Assembly: GCA_022316685.1 (NCBI GenBank)
Contig: JAKJHU010000108.1
Location: 1 to 64,000 of the forward strand
Length of the DNA: 64,000 nt
Direction: 5' to 3'
From: Progne subis subis
Lineage: Eukaryota > Chordata > Aves > Passeriformes > Hirundinidae
This document shows positions 47,651-60,655 of the stretch, in pieces. The stretch's first letter is position 1. Every line of letters starts with the position of its first letter. A program made the translations under genes and the position numbers. The notes beneath the pieces were generated by a model. The model was given only the letters and a program-made list of their open reading frames with translations, made no database searches and had not been told where the DNA came from.

Positions 47651-50600
47651 GGCAGCACAGGAATTCCCAGCTGGAATTACAAAGAGGATGGGTGGGAGGG
47701 ATGTGCCACGCTGAGGCTGTGGAGAAGGGCTGGGAGATCCTTCTGGATGGGATGGGAGATGGAAACACAACTGCGCCGCTCGTTTGGGAGGCTGAAGTCA
47801 CACCTGAGGTTATCGTCAGTGTGTGTAAAAATATGTGTAAGTTTACACCTGGTTTTAATGCCCTTCCCATGCCAAAATACACTGCCTTCAGCTGGGACAC
47901 AGGGAGGGGTTGTTTCTATGGCAGAGAGTGGGAATCGGTCCTGAATCTGTCCCAAATGTTGCATTTGGGAATGAGGGGAGATTAAGAAGCAGGAGAGAAC
48001 TGGAAGGAGAATGGTGAGCATGAGATTGCCTCTGACAGGCAGACACAGTGGCAATTTTTTTCCCCCGAGATGCATTTTTGTCCTTCACTGAAAAGTGCTC
48101 ATTTGTTGTAGCAGAACTGTTCAAGATTTGGAAGCATTCACAAGGAATTTTCTAGGCTGGAAAAACACGGTTTGAAATTATCAAGGCACCCCAATCTCAT
48201 GCAATAAGGACACAAAGTCTGGGAAAGTCTGAGCCGAAATTTACCCTTTCACTTGAAGTTTAAACTTGAATGCTTTAAAATACCCTAAAGCTTAAAATCA
48301 AAATGGAACAATCTAAAGTTATTGGAGGAAAGGAATGACCCAATCTAAACTGTATTTCTACTGGTCATCTGGGGAAAATTGGCAACACATCGACTTTTTG
48401 CTTCAATTTGAGATAGATTTCTGTCAGTCAGGAAAAAAAAAAGTTTCCTGCCCCATGCTTTTTCCTCTCTCTGGTGCAGCGTGAGTGTGTTGAGGGATGT
48501 CTGCAGGACCTGGGTGTGTGGGACTCTGTGATCTCTGCACCCAGAACCTCTCAGGGGAGTCTCTCCTTGTGCCAGGCTGGGCAGCAGCTCTGGAGCTGGG
48601 CACTGTTCACCCCAAAGGGACAAAATTATAATTTTCTCTTGTCTCCTTCCCAGAGAATATAAGATTTCTCCTCTTTTGAATTAAATTGATCCAGTTTTTG
48701 TTTGTTTGTTTGTTTGTTTTGTTTTGCTTTGGTTTGGGTTTTTTTGCAGCTCAAGCTTTCCCCCAGCCTGGAGGAGCTCTGAGAGGGAAGGGGAATCTCC
48801 AGCGTGGGAATGTGGGATGCTGTCCTGGCTGGATACAGAGTCAGTATCAGGGCTTTCCCCTCCTCAACCCAAGCCACTTGGAGAAGACAAGCAGTTTTCC
48901 AGAGCTTCTGCTTATGCCAGTAACGACCCTCCGGAGTATTCCCATTTCCATAGATTTACTGGCTTAATGCTTTGTTAGGAGGATAAAAGCCAGTTAATTA
49001 TCCCTTATGAGATTCTGCCTCCCCACCTGCCTTCCTCGGCCCCCCCAGCCCGGCTGTGTATTTATCTTTTGTTCATCCATTTGATTTGGAGGCGAATAAA
49101 TTGGGAAAGCTGGAGTGATTCATGTACTGTGGATTGCATATTGATCTGGCACGCTCTCCTCCTTAAAGCCCCCATTAGTCACGGCGATCAATGCCTCCTT
49201 CTGGATGGGGATCCGTGCTCGGGGAGCCAGGACAGGAGGTTCTCTGCACTTCACAGCCTGTGCCCAGCCCCTTTTATTATTCTTTTTTTGTTCTTCTTGC
49301 CAGAAATTCGGATGCTTAAAAGTCAGGATGGCTCTGCTGCACTCCCAGCCTCTTAAGACCCTCCCTGGAGCAGTTTCTGAACACTTCCAGGAGCTGCTGG
49401 TGATTGTTTCTCTGCCACTGAGCTTTTTCTGATGGGTATCAAAAGCCAGGAGGTGAAGGAACATGTTGTTTTGCAGGCTGCTGGAGAAATATTTCCCTCC
49501 TACGTGGAACAAACACAAGGTTTTCCATCAAGAACAGGGTGCTATCAAAACAGTATCGCTCCACACGAGCCTGGCATTGGCTGATCTTCCAGCAGAGCTC
49601 ATAAAACACTTCACTGAGGCACAGCATCATCATCTTCCTCGGAATCAGACACAGCCAACACCTCGGCAGCTGAATGGGGCTGTTTAAACAGCCACCAGAG
49701 AGCCACCAGCACCACCAAATTCACATCCCAGCCTCCTGACTCCCTGCTTGCTTCCTTTTCTTATTCACTTTCACACGGGGCTGGGAAATTCCATGCAGGA
49801 ATGTGGATCCACGGCGCATTTTCCCACCCCCAGGTGCTGGGGAAGCAGTTTTAAGGCCGGTGCTGAGGTGACACACACCCCAAAACTCCCATCTGCACCC
49901 TCACCTGATGCAGCTCCACAGACTTTTGGCTCCCTGCTCTCCCAGCAGTGGCTGCTTTTCAGGGCAGCTGATCAATGGCAATGTTGTATAAAGCCTCAGC
50001 TGCTTTTTTCCTTTGTATATCATTCACAATTTTGTCTTTCAGGGAAGCTCATGTCAGTGAAATACGTCTCTTCTGTGAAATTTCTCCAGGCTGAGGGTTT
50101 TCCCCGCTGAAAATATCTGAAACTGCAAGTGTTAGAGGTTTTGGTACAAATCTTCCTTCATGAGACTCACCACTTGGAACGGATTCAAGATTTCCTTCAT
50201 GGCCACATGATCTTTCACATAGGCTAGATTTGAAAACAAACTTGCCTGCTGTGCCAAAAAGGGAGGAATCCTTTCATGACAACAGGATGAGTTCCAATTC
50301 AGCAATGATCCACGTAAACACAAAAATATAGGGTGCCATCTCTCATAAATCCTAGGCTTTAAAAGATCAGCTAACAGAAAATGGCATGATTGCTTTGAAA
50401 CCCACATCATTCGCGCTGCTGGATGGAGAAACACGGACATGGGAAATAAAAACAGCAGGACACAAATGTTAATTACTGGAGAAACATTTCTTTCCTAAAC
50501 TGTGTGTGTGCCTCGTGTGTGTCTCTGCCTCTCACTCTCTTCTGGCTGGAGGACTCCAGCTCCAGGTTTGGCCCAACCCCACAGGGATTGGGAAGAGGAG

Positions 50601-51386
50601 ACACAACCCAAGCTGCAGCTTCGGATCTTTTTGTAGCCCCATCCTGCTTGTGAGCATCCCCAGGCTCATGTGCTGTCTCTGGGGTGCTGAGGATCCCTCT
50701 CCCTGCCCACAAGTGGGCCCATGTGAGGAGAACATCCCCCCCATGACCCAGGAGATGGGTGTGAAACGAAACCCTGCAAGTTTCTCCAGCCTCAGCAGCG
50801 TTTTTTTTTGCAGAAGTATTAGCAGGGCATGTGGAGAAGCAGGGGAAGCAGCCTGTGCTCACCCCCAAGCCCCTGCAGGCTGCAGAGCCTTTCCTCAGCA
50901 AGGAGAACGTCCCTGCTCTCCCCTGCTTTCCTGCTCAGGGAGCAGCACTGACCTTTCCCTGTGCCCATCTCCCCCAACCCCACGCAGAACGCGACCCACC
51001 AACGCTTTGATAGCTGCAGCCACACTCCGAGGGGTTCTGTGGCCTGATGCCTCCACCCATTTGCTGTTCCCAGAGTCATGTCAGTAATATTGGGAGTGCT
51101 TGGAGATGAATCCTGGTGTTGGAAACCCGCCCGTGCATTCCATGCCCACGGAGCCCTTTTCACTCAGGCTGTTCCTGCGGCACACAGCTCCCACCTGGCT
51201 CAGGGATTCACCATCCCCCAGGAAAATCCCTTAGGGACAAGGCCCGTTGCTATAATCTGTGGATGAAGCTTTTCCTTCACTGTTGCCCCACACACACAAT
51301 TTATTACGGTGCAAATGAAAGCGTCTGCTCGTTCCCCACTCAGCGGAATTGGTGGAAGGGGAGAGAAAAGAAAAATTCTGTTTGAA
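47651..51386. other. Non-coding stretch
   Basis: No gene recognised. A (TTTG)n run lies at about 48697-48727. An open frame of 193 codons at 50506-51087 shows no domain. Confidence 0.5.
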
Positions 51387-51509
51387 AAGGAAGGAAGGAA
51401 GGAAGGAAGGAAGGAAGGAAGGAAGGAAGGAAGGAAGGAAGGAAGGAAGGAAGGAAGGAAGGAAGGAAGGAAGGAAGGAAGGAAGGAAGGAAGGAAGGAA
51501 GGAAGGAAA
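51387..51509 (+). repeat. (GGAA)n microsatellite, about 30 copies
   Basis: An uninterrupted run of about 123 bp. GGAA is the core ETS-factor site, and GGAA microsatellites can bind ETS proteins in mammals; whether this one does is unknown. Confidence 0.98.
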
Positions 51510-53595
51510 GCTTTGATCCTGCCTCTGTGTGCACTGGCTCTGCATGAACACCTTTCCTTTTTCCATGGTCTCATTTACCAACTTACTTAACCTTCTCTGG
51601 TGAAAATAGCCTGGAAGAGATGAGAGCAGAGGGACAAAGAAATAAGGTTACACATTTACCAGCCTATTAATATTTATGAGGGCTGTGAAGCAGATTAATC
51701 TCCATGCACCGTTTCACCTGCAATGCTTCCCTTCCATATTTATGTGAGGGGAAAATAAATAAACAAACTAAATCAAAGTACCTACCTGCTTTTAAGCAGT
51801 GTGTAAGCTACCTGTCTTTCAAACAGGATAAAAGATTTTTCCTCTGCATCTTTTTGGGCAGTGGGACAATTTTCCAAGTTTCAGGCCAAGGGATGGGGTC
51901 ACTGCTCCTGATTTCAGGATTTGTTGGGGTTTAGGACCTGGGGAGTGCTGTTGTGCTGGTGTGCGGGATGCTCAGGAATGGGTGGGAAAGGGGCACAGAA
52001 ATGCCAAAATCAGGGCTGGGGACAGACAGACAGACCCTGCAGTGCACTGTTCAGTCACCTGCACTCCTCAGGTGCCTCCAGGTCTGTTATTCACAAACCC
52101 AACTGCTGCTGTTTGGGTACTCCCAACCCCCAGGGAAACATCTCTGCGTTGTCTCCAGGAGAAACACCGTCAGTCTGTTTATGAAACTAGTTATGGGCAT
52201 GAATTAACATTTAAAACCCTGCATAGTTCGCATTTCCATTTATAAATTCTCCTGTTAGGATTATTTGATAATGCAAATTCTCATCTACCGTCTTAATAGA
52301 CCCTTCAGTGTTGGGGTGGGTTTGGATTTCAATTGCCTTTTTTATTTTCTCCTCCTAGTAATAGGATCTGCCTCACATATGACAGATTTGTCAGCGAAAT
52401 TTTTAACAAATAATATTAAATGAACTTTAAATGCCATTTGTATCATCAGTTTCTAATTTCAAAAGTGTCATCCCATTGCATTTGGGGAATATGTAAATGA
52501 ACAGTTCACCTACTAAATTTTATGGCAGCCCAACGTGTCTGGAATACTTTCTGCTGATATTTCTGTTTATTTAATCCTCGCAATATAAGGGAAAGATTAG
52601 CTCTGCGTATTTTGTCTATTTGTTTTATAATGACTTTTTTTTTTTTTTTTCATTAATGAAATGATTTAGAGTGATGCAAAACAAGGTACAAATTATATTG
52701 GAGGTTGACTATGAAATAAACAATTCTGGGAGGGAGGGAGAAACACACGGATAAAGGGAAAAGAAGGAGAGTCCTGTGCTGCTGCATGTGATGAAAATAT
52801 TTAAACCCCTGCGCTCACCTGGATTTACAACAAGATGTGATAGAAAAGAGAAATGTTACACCTGAAGAGGAAGGAGCTAATTTGGGCACTCAGACTCTGC
52901 TCTCTGCAGAGCTTTAAATCCTGGCCAGCCACTGCTCCTCCTTGAGAAGGAGAAATTCTCAATGGTCAATGCTCAACTCGCTATTTATAACTGTTTGAGG
53001 ACGTCAAAACGTAGAGGTTAAAACCACTTTTGGGTGGAAAACTACGTGTTTTTTTGCTTAGAATTAGGAAAAGGGGATGGGAAGGAAGGTCCTTTCAGGT
53101 GACAGGAATGGCACAGGACCTCAGCAGAGCTCTGAAGGGGGAGGTGAGGAGAGGATGGAAGACTTTGTGTGGTCTGAGAAGTGGGTGAAGTGTGATGCCG
53201 CCCTGCAGGAACACAGCCCCTGTGCCACAGAACGAACAACTCCCTCTGGAGCGCTTCCTGGCACCATTTCACGCACAGGACCCAGGTGCTAATTGCAATG
53301 CCCTCGTTATGGAAAGCCATCAGCGGCCAGATGTCCTGTGCTGTTCCCGGGAGCTGCAGCCACCCCGTGCCCAGGGAATGTGGCTGGGGCAGCTCTGGGA
53401 GCGCCTGGGCGAGGCTCAGACCTCCTGTTCCTGCTGGGGTTGGGCCCATGTCTATGGTGAAGGAGAAGGAAACACTGTCCTGGGTTTTCTCCTCTCCCAC
53501 TGGTGCCTCCTGAGCCCATAAATTCCTCACCATTGCCCTGAGATCCTGCCCACTGCCACCCCTGGAAGTTTTCAGGAGCAAACTGGACCAAGTCT
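51510..53595. other. Non-coding stretch
   Basis: No gene recognised. 52200-52700 is markedly AT-rich and includes a T-run at 52636-52650. Confidence 0.5.
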
Positions 53596-53795
53596 TAAAA
53601 TCCCAGGATGGTTTGGGTTGGGAGGGACCTGAAATTCCCCCCTCTCACCCCTTGCCATGGGCAGGGGCACCTCCCACTACCCCGGGGTGCTGCAACCTGG
53701 CCATGGACAATTCCAGGGATGGGACAGTCACAGCTTCTCTGTGCACCCTGTGCCAGGGCCTGCCCACCCTCCCAGGGGGGAATTAGAAGAAACAC
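53596..53795 (-). mobile_element. CR1 LINE 3'-end fragment
   Basis: AATCCCAGGATGGTTTGGGT, GGGAGGGACC, CTTGCCATGGGCAGGGGCAC, CTCCCACTACCCCGG and CACAGCTTCTCTGTGCACCC match the reverse complement of the CR1 tail. 5'-truncated. Confidence 0.95.
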
Positions 53796-55213
53796 ACCGA
53801 GGCTGCTGCACAAATCCCCGCTCTTGGCTCGGTGTTTATTTTCTGTTGTTGTTGTTTATCTCAAAAAGAACCGGAGGGTTTATTCGAGTACAAACACACG
53901 GGTGGGATGGATTACACTTGTCTGTGGTGTTTTCCCACCCCAGCACCGGTTTCTGATGGGGGTGGCATTCCCAGGAGGATGATTTGACTCCTGTAGGCAG
54001 CTTTTGATGTGCCGTGCTAGAAGGAGGAGGAGGAGGAGGAGGAGGATGGAGCCCAAGCAGCCGCCTGTGACTGAGGGAAGCTCTGCACTGCTGAGCTCAT
54101 TCATTCCGAGCGAGCACGGGGCTCTGGGAGTGACACTGATATTAAGTAAGCAAAGTGCTCTGCTTAATCACAGCCTGTGTGTGCTCCTGAGAGAGATGGA
54201 GCCAGCAGAATTCCCTCTCACACTCAGTGTGGAACAACCAGAGCAAGGAAACTCCATCAGGATCCTGGTCACGGCTGGTCTGAAGAGGACGAGGAGAGGA
54301 CTTGCTCTGAGAACTGCCCTGAAATGTAGGTAAATTTTGAAGAGAACCCCTCTTGTTAACACAAAACAGCCTCTCCCAGCCCCTTGTCCCCAAGTGACTC
54401 AGCTGAGCCCTCGGTCACCTGCTGTCACCTCTCATGAGGAATTGCCGCTGCAAGAGCACTCCGAGAGAAAATAATACAGATTATTTCTTCTCTCGCAGAG
54501 TATCGGGCAGAACGGTGCTCGGATGAGTTCTCTGGGATTCAGCCAGGAGCTCTGGTCAAAACACTGCCTGTGGCACAGTGTCAAGTGTCAGAATTGCCGG
54601 GGAAATGGCAGGGAATTTCAGGTCCCTCCCAACACAAAGGGCAAGGCTGCATTTCAGTGCTCTCTTCATCTCTCACCTCTCCAAAACCGGTGGCATTCCA
54701 AGGAGACGTCAGAGAGAGACAATTCCCTCCCTCCCTTGGCCCTCCCCTCCTCTTCTTGCTCCTTTGTCTCTCCCTCCCTCCCAGCCTCCCTCGTGCTTGG
54801 TTTTCCAGCCTCTGTGGCAGCGGTTGGGTTGTGGGAGCCCTCGATTTCCTATTCACCTCATCACGGAGCAGTAATTTTCCGCGCTTCCATAATTAGGGGA
54901 GTTTTAAGCAAACGACCCTGTGGATGATTACGAGCCGGATTCAATCTCAGTTGCTTTGATCACCGAGGGGATGAAGACACCGCTGGAATATTTGGTGGTG
55001 TGCTCATGCCTGAAGAACCTCTGCCAGCTGCTTCCTCCCTGCCTCTCCCTCTCAGCCCCCACCACCCCTCCCTGCCAATCCAGGGGTTGTTTTTTCAGCT
55101 CAAGTGGAAGGAATAAATGCCTCCTCCTGGAAGATGAAGCTCTGTTAAATTCAGTTTTCCCTGATCAAAAAAAAAAAAAAAAAAAAATCAGTTTTTTTGC
55201 TTCTTCAGTGGAG
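53796..55213. other. Non-coding stretch
   Basis: No gene recognised. (AGG)n at 54018-54044 and poly-A at about 55168-55189. Confidence 0.5.
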
Positions 55214-55323
55214 AAGCAGCGTGGCCTGATTGTTGGAGCAGGGCCTAAGGAAGGCAGAGTCAGAGAATTAAATTTCCAGGCCTGTGCCTCGGTTTCCTCA
55301 TCTGTAAAATGATGGAATAAGGG
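55214..55323 (+). mobile_element. MIR-type SINE relic (core region)
   Basis: AGCAGCGTGGCCTGATTGTT and GGAGCAGGGCC resemble the tRNA-derived head. CCTGTGCCTCGGTTTCC directly followed by TCATCTGTAAAATGATGG is the strongly conserved MIR core. The middle is partly deleted. MIR/CORE-SINEs are ancient in amniotes, and few copies remain legible in birds. Confidence 0.8.
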
Positions 55324-55429
55324 ACAGGGCATTAATTTGCTGTTTTGCTTCGTAAAAGCTCCTGGAAGCGGCATCCCAAGGGCAAATGCCTGATTCCTTG
55401 GGTCTCCACGAGGGTTTGGGAAGATCTGT

Positions 55430-55564
55430 CGTAGAATCCCAGGATGGTTTGGGTGGGAAGGGAGTTAAAAACTCATCCAGTCCCACTCCCTGCCGTGGGC
55501 AGGGACACTTTCCATTATCCCAGGCTGCTCCAGGATCCAGTGTCCAGCCTGGCCTTGGAAATCC
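55430..55564 (-). mobile_element. CR1 LINE 3'-end fragment
   Basis: GTAGAATCCCAGGATGGTTT, GGGTGGGAAGGGAG, CTGCCGTGGGCAGGGACACT and CCAGCCTGGCCTTGGA are the antisense CR1 3' end, about 135 bp. Confidence 0.94.
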
Positions 55565-56346
55565 TGCTACCTTTGAAGCGATAATTGGTTTTCCCAGCTT
55601 TTATCAGCTTTAACACAGCACTGAACACCAGAACTTTCACCATCACCTTTTTGCTTGGGCTGTGCTTCAGCTATCTCCCTGATTATCTCCTCTGTGCTCC
55701 AGGGCTGGGAACCCATCCTGGAGGGAAGGGCCATGGCAGCGTTTAATCCCTTCTGGGTCGGAGAGGGGACAGCGACAGAGCAGGGCTGAGGTGGCTGAGG
55801 ACACCCTGAGCCTGCAGGAACATCTGCTGAGGGCTGGAGGGAGTGGGAGATGAATTCCAGGATTGAGGAAGAAGACAGAACAAAGGTTTGGGCGATCAGC
55901 AGAAGAGCTGGACCACAGCAACTTTATTCCAATTTATGCACGAAGCTTGTGGCAGGAGCACGGGGAAAGAGCAGGATTTACCTGCCACAGGAATCTCTGC
56001 TCAATGGGAGGTCACGGGAGGAGGTTCCTGTTTCCAAACGCGAGCATGATGGGCTGTCAGCCCCGGTGTATTAATAGACTATTAATGCTTCCAAGTTTCC
56101 CGAGCCACGTGCATGGGTTTTCGATAGGTTAATTAGGCCATATTTCAGGATAATTACAGCTGTATATTTCTACACTAATTAAGTGGCTTTAAAACATACC
56201 CACAATGTGGCTCAGTGAATCATAATTAAACTTCCTCTGCCTCCTGCTATACACTATGGAACTAATACCCAGAAAAGACCCGAGCGCTGCTCCGTGCCAG
56301 CAGCAAATTGGAGCTCGCAAAAAAAAAAAAAAAAAAATCTTATGGA

Positions 56347-56377
<31 letters not shown>

Positions 56378-58578
56378 AATAGAATCATGTACAAACTAAT
56401 TCAAAATGAATATTACATGAGTCATCAGGATGCTGCGGCTTCCCTCTCTTTATTTATATTTATCCTCCCATGTGAGCTGTCACCTGGAGGAGGCGGCGGC
56501 GCTCCAGGGTGAGGGGAGAGTGATTCAGTCCTGCTTCAGAAAAGAGCTTTGCTTTTCCCTCCCTTCCAGCTGGGCAAGGCCTAAAATCCATGGAGAATGA
56601 TGTTGGAACCACCCACTTCTGAAAATCCCTGGCTGGTGGGGAACAGGAGACAATTCCTGGCTGCTGCCTGCCTGCCACTGCCCCCTCCTCGGCCCCGTTT
56701 GGCTGGAGGGCTGAAATTCCTTTTTCCTTTGCTTTTTCCTCCTCCTTTCTCCCCTGCTCTTTTGGCATCTGACGCCCTTTCAGTCTCCACTTGACAAAAA
56801 TACCAGCGCTTTGCCTGGTGATTTTGTCTGAATGCTTTCCCTGGATGATCCCAGGAATCCTTTCCCTGCGCAGGTTCCTTGCATCCTTCTCGAGGTGATC
56901 TATCACTTTGTATTATCACACCTCCTGCCTCCTGAGCTGAGCTGTTCCCCTCTTTTCCCCAGCTGCTTCCAGGCTTAGTGTCCTGAAATTTGTCTGGGGT
57001 GGCTCACAAACTTCCCTACCATAAAAATAATCACCAAACTCTTCTCCTTTCTGTCAGATTTTGCCATTTCTGGTGGAATTTTGTCCGAGCGAACGTAAAT
57101 GTCCGTTTATTTTCATTCCCGTGACTCCCAGCCCTTCCTGGATGTGTGAATGTTGTTCAAAAGTTTAAAAGGGCTTGGAAAACTGGGATTAAGTGTAGGG
57201 AAATTCAGACTATATCTGGTTTTATGCATTTTTCAACCGATTGACTCCAGTTGTATCTCCAAGCTTTTGATGGGAGCCTGCAGCAAGCATTCCAGTGGAG
57301 GAATTAATAATTAGGTGGAGTAGTGGTGGGTGCTGTGGAAATAAAACGATGCAGTTGGACACAGAGTCTTCCTGAGAGAAGCGAATTTTGAGCAATGTTT
57401 TAGCACATTTATGGAAATCCAGTGTGATATTCACCCAGGAAGCTCGTTCCAGGGGTTGAGTTCAGCTGCTCAGGAGACAGCCAGAGCCATGTGAGCAGCA
57501 TAGCCAACACCAAACAGCTCTCATTTCCCTGCTGGAATTTTCCCAGCTAATTCCTGATGCAAAGCAAAGCAAATTCTAAACTTCCACTCGGAGCAGGGCT
57601 TCACACCCGGGGTCCCTCTGCCATTTTTATGAGTTACCTCACCTAATGAACAGATTCTGGGAGAGACAGAGCTCCCAGACAGGCAGGGAAGCCAAATTTG
57701 GAGGATTATTGATGAATTATTCAGCCCTCTCTGCCTGTAACACTAACATGTGAGCAGGAGCTTAACGCCCTGAGGCACCATTTCATTGAGGGAGGACAGA
57801 TCCAGGTTTATAATCAACATATTGCATAAAAGCCCCTTATTTACATGTGCAAAGCAATTTCTGCTGGGTCTCAGGCCTTAATCTCAAGTGTCTCCTGTTT
57901 GGGAACAAAAAAAATTAAGTTCTGGGTGAGGTTCATTTCCTATGGACCATGTCAAAAGCTCTTATGGAGCGAGGGAGGCAGGAAAACTGCTTGGTTCATC
58001 ACTTATTTATTTCTAATGAATGGGAGAGGAAAAAATGCAGCAAGACGATGCAGGTGAAGTCTAAGGGAAAGATTTTAATGAGAGGAGTGAGGAACAAGTT
58101 ATCCAGGAGAGTCATTGAAGCCCCTCCCTCGGAGGCTTGCAGGAGGTGTTGGGTATCTGTTATTCTGCTGCACTGAAAGGCAGAGAGATGCAACTGCACG
58201 GGCCTAAGACAGAAAGGAAGAAAATTAAATTACAGGTCAGCTGAGACAGTTGTAATGAAGACATTTCAGAAGCGTCGCCGAGCGTGGGAGCCTTGGCAAT
58301 GTGCAGATTCCCCAGGATGGATAAAACCTGATTTAATTCCAGCCACAGGCACCTTGTCCTGCCCCAGCCATCAGCGCTGAAGGTGACTTTTCTGTTGAAA
58401 AGCAGCAGGGGGAGAAGAGGAGGGAGTTCAGCAGATCTTGGGAGCTTTCCCCTCTCTCCTGTCCTCGGAGTTCAAGTTGCAGGTCCAGCAGTTGCTTTAG
58501 GGGCTGCTTCTCCCCTCAGCCAAATTAAATCTGCCCCAAGCTTCCCCCAAAGCCTCCAGGAGTTACAACGGCAATGCC

Positions 58579-58580
<2 letters not shown>
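55565..58580. other. Non-coding stretch
   Basis: No gene recognised. 56090-56260 has several TTAATTAGG/CTAATTAAG-type cores and could be a conserved element. A19/T26 runs at 56319-56377 are listed separately. Confidence 0.45.
56319..56377. repeat. Inverted poly-A/poly-T pair
   Basis: 19 A (56319-56337), a 14-bp spacer, then 26 T (56352-56377). The arms can pair into a 19-bp hairpin. Confidence 0.9.
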
Positions 58581-58611
<31 letters not shown>

Positions 58612-58652
58612 CAAAACAAAACAAAACAAAACAAAACAAAACCAAACCAAAA
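58581..58652 (+). repeat. (AAAAC)n microsatellite
   Basis: About 12 copies of AAAAC, then AACCAAACC and a short A-run. It gives artefactual Phe/Val/Leu-rich open frames on the minus strand. Confidence 0.98.
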
Positions 58653-60460
58653 AACCCACCAAGCCAAAGCACAGAATTTGTGTCACACCTTCAAGTGAGG
58701 ATTTTAAAGCTGTTTGAAGTGCCCTGCTCCAGTCCAGAAGGAACAGAGCCAACCTTCCCTTCTGCTCACCCTCCCAGGTCCTGGACAAAGCTTCCCACAT
58801 GCCACTAATCCAGCTCGTGGTGCCCAGAGGACTTTTCCTGCCCCTGGAGGGACCCAGGGGTTTTGTTTTGACGCAGCCCTCAAAGTGCCCTGCAACACTT
58901 GGCCTGGAAGGCTCTGTATAAAACCTTAACCACTGTCACTAATCGCTCTGCCGTGCTGCTGCTGACTTTTATGTGGCAGGAACTGCAGCCTGGAACAAGC
59001 TGCTGCCTCTGGAAAAAAAAAACAAAAAACAAACCAGATATCCCTGTACAGGGCAAATATCCCTGTTGGGGCTGAGCTGGAAGGAAGAGCAGCAGGAAAA
59101 TCGGGGTCTGCAGCTGGGAGGGGTGAAGGGGAGATGCCTTGGCAGAGGGAAGGGGAGAGTCAAGGCTGGATGAACCCTTGGGATGCACCAGGCAGTGCTT
59201 CCAGAACTGGATTTGCTGCAATAACTCCGTCCCTGAGTGCAAACACGGGAGGGTTTGGCTCTGAATACCGATGGGTTTCGTGGCTGTGTGGGCAGGCTGA
59301 GAAAAACCCACCCCACCTTCACCTGAAAAGTCACCTGAGGCCCCCCAGCAGGCACCAGGGCACTTGTGGTGACATCCAGCTAAATTCTGGGCAAGCAGAT
59401 GTGGGACACTTGGGCTTGAGGGCTGAAGGAATGGTGCCACAGGCCAGGAGAGAGCAGGGTCCCCTGTTCCAGGGGAAATACGAGGCAGGAGCAGGGCAGT
59501 GGGGCAGGGGGTGAAAAATGAGGTGCAGAGACCCTTTGGTGCAGAAGGCAGAGGGTCCCTGCCAGGCAGGCTGGCACAGAGAAGTTCAGAGTGTCCCTAC
59601 ACGCTACCAAAGAGCTCTTCAGGATGCAGGTGAGCTGAACAAATGGAAATTGAGCATGTCCAAGGCTGAAGAGAGTGTGACAGCTACAACTGCTTTTGGG
59701 GACAGTGCTCCTGCTGGCAGGCAGCTCCTCTGAGCTGCTCAGCACGGGACACTGGCTTGTGCCCCCACCCCTGATGGAAAGGGGGCACGATCCCCCCAGA
59801 AAGCCACAGCCACTCGTGTTTGCCTTGCCCACAGAGCTGGTAACAGATTAAAGGATTCGTTGGAGAAAAAACGCTCTCACCTCTGGCAGTTTTAATAAAC
59901 CAATAATCAAATAAACGAGCGACTACAATAAATTAACATCTTTTACCAGGAGCCAGGCAAGGCTATCCTTTTAAAGCCATTGTCAGAGTTGTAACCGGTG
60001 AGACGAGGGAGGGAGGGGAGAAGAAGGAGCAGCGGAGGGGAAAAGAAGGGAAAAAAAGGGAAAAAAAAAAAAAGCGTTTAACCCCGGTTGTTAGACATGC
60101 GAATCCCACGTCTAATTTCCAGCGGCCTTACAGCGTGTGTGAGTGCTGATAAGGCCTGTGTGAAATTGCCAGCTCGGGCCGAGGCGTGCATGTGCCACAA
60201 ACCATTTCTTTATGGAGCAGATAAAGGAGCGAGGCTGGCTGAGCATGACTGAGCCATTAAACTCTCCAGCCGAGCAGGAGGGGTGAAGAAAGACACCCGT
60301 CCCTATTAGGAACACCATTAGTTAATGAGAATTGGTGAGTGTGAGTGTGAGTGTGTGAGCAGAGAGGGTTTTCACACACACACACACCTGGCCCTGGGTT
60401 CCGTGTGGGTGGAGCAGGATGGGGGGGGACACCTCGGAGAGGTGTGCAAGGAACTGAGGG
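58653..60460. other. Non-coding stretch
   Basis: No gene recognised. 60090-60320 contains GATA-type (GCTGATAAGG, GCAGATAAAGG) and homeobox-type (TTAGTTAATGAG) sites. GTGTGA and CA repeats lie at 60333-60390. Confidence 0.45.
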
Positions 60461-60655
60461 TGAGGAGCAGGAAAATGGGGAGAAATCCAGGCGGAAAGCA
60501 CATTCCAGGTGAGTCCATGAGGAGCAGGAAAATGGGGAGAAATCCCAGTGAAAAGCATATTTCAGGTAAGTCCATGAGGAGTAGGTAACTGGGGAGAAAT
60601 CCAGGTGGAAAGCACATTCCAGGTGAGTCCGTGAGGAGCTGGGCGACTGGGCCAT
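60461..60655 (+). repeat. 57-bp minisatellite carrying splice-donor consensus
   Basis: Copies start at 60461, 60518 and 60575, with a partial copy at 60632, exactly 57 bp apart. Each full copy contains an AG|GTGAGT or AG|GTAAGT site, with the GT at 60509, 60566 and 60623. The period is a multiple of three, which keeps minus-strand frames open; I do not consider them coding. Confidence 0.95.

Noticed and set aside
51200..51590. Lys-Glu-Gly-Arg or Phe-Leu-Pro-Ser repeat proteins
   Set aside because: Products of the (GGAA)n microsatellite.
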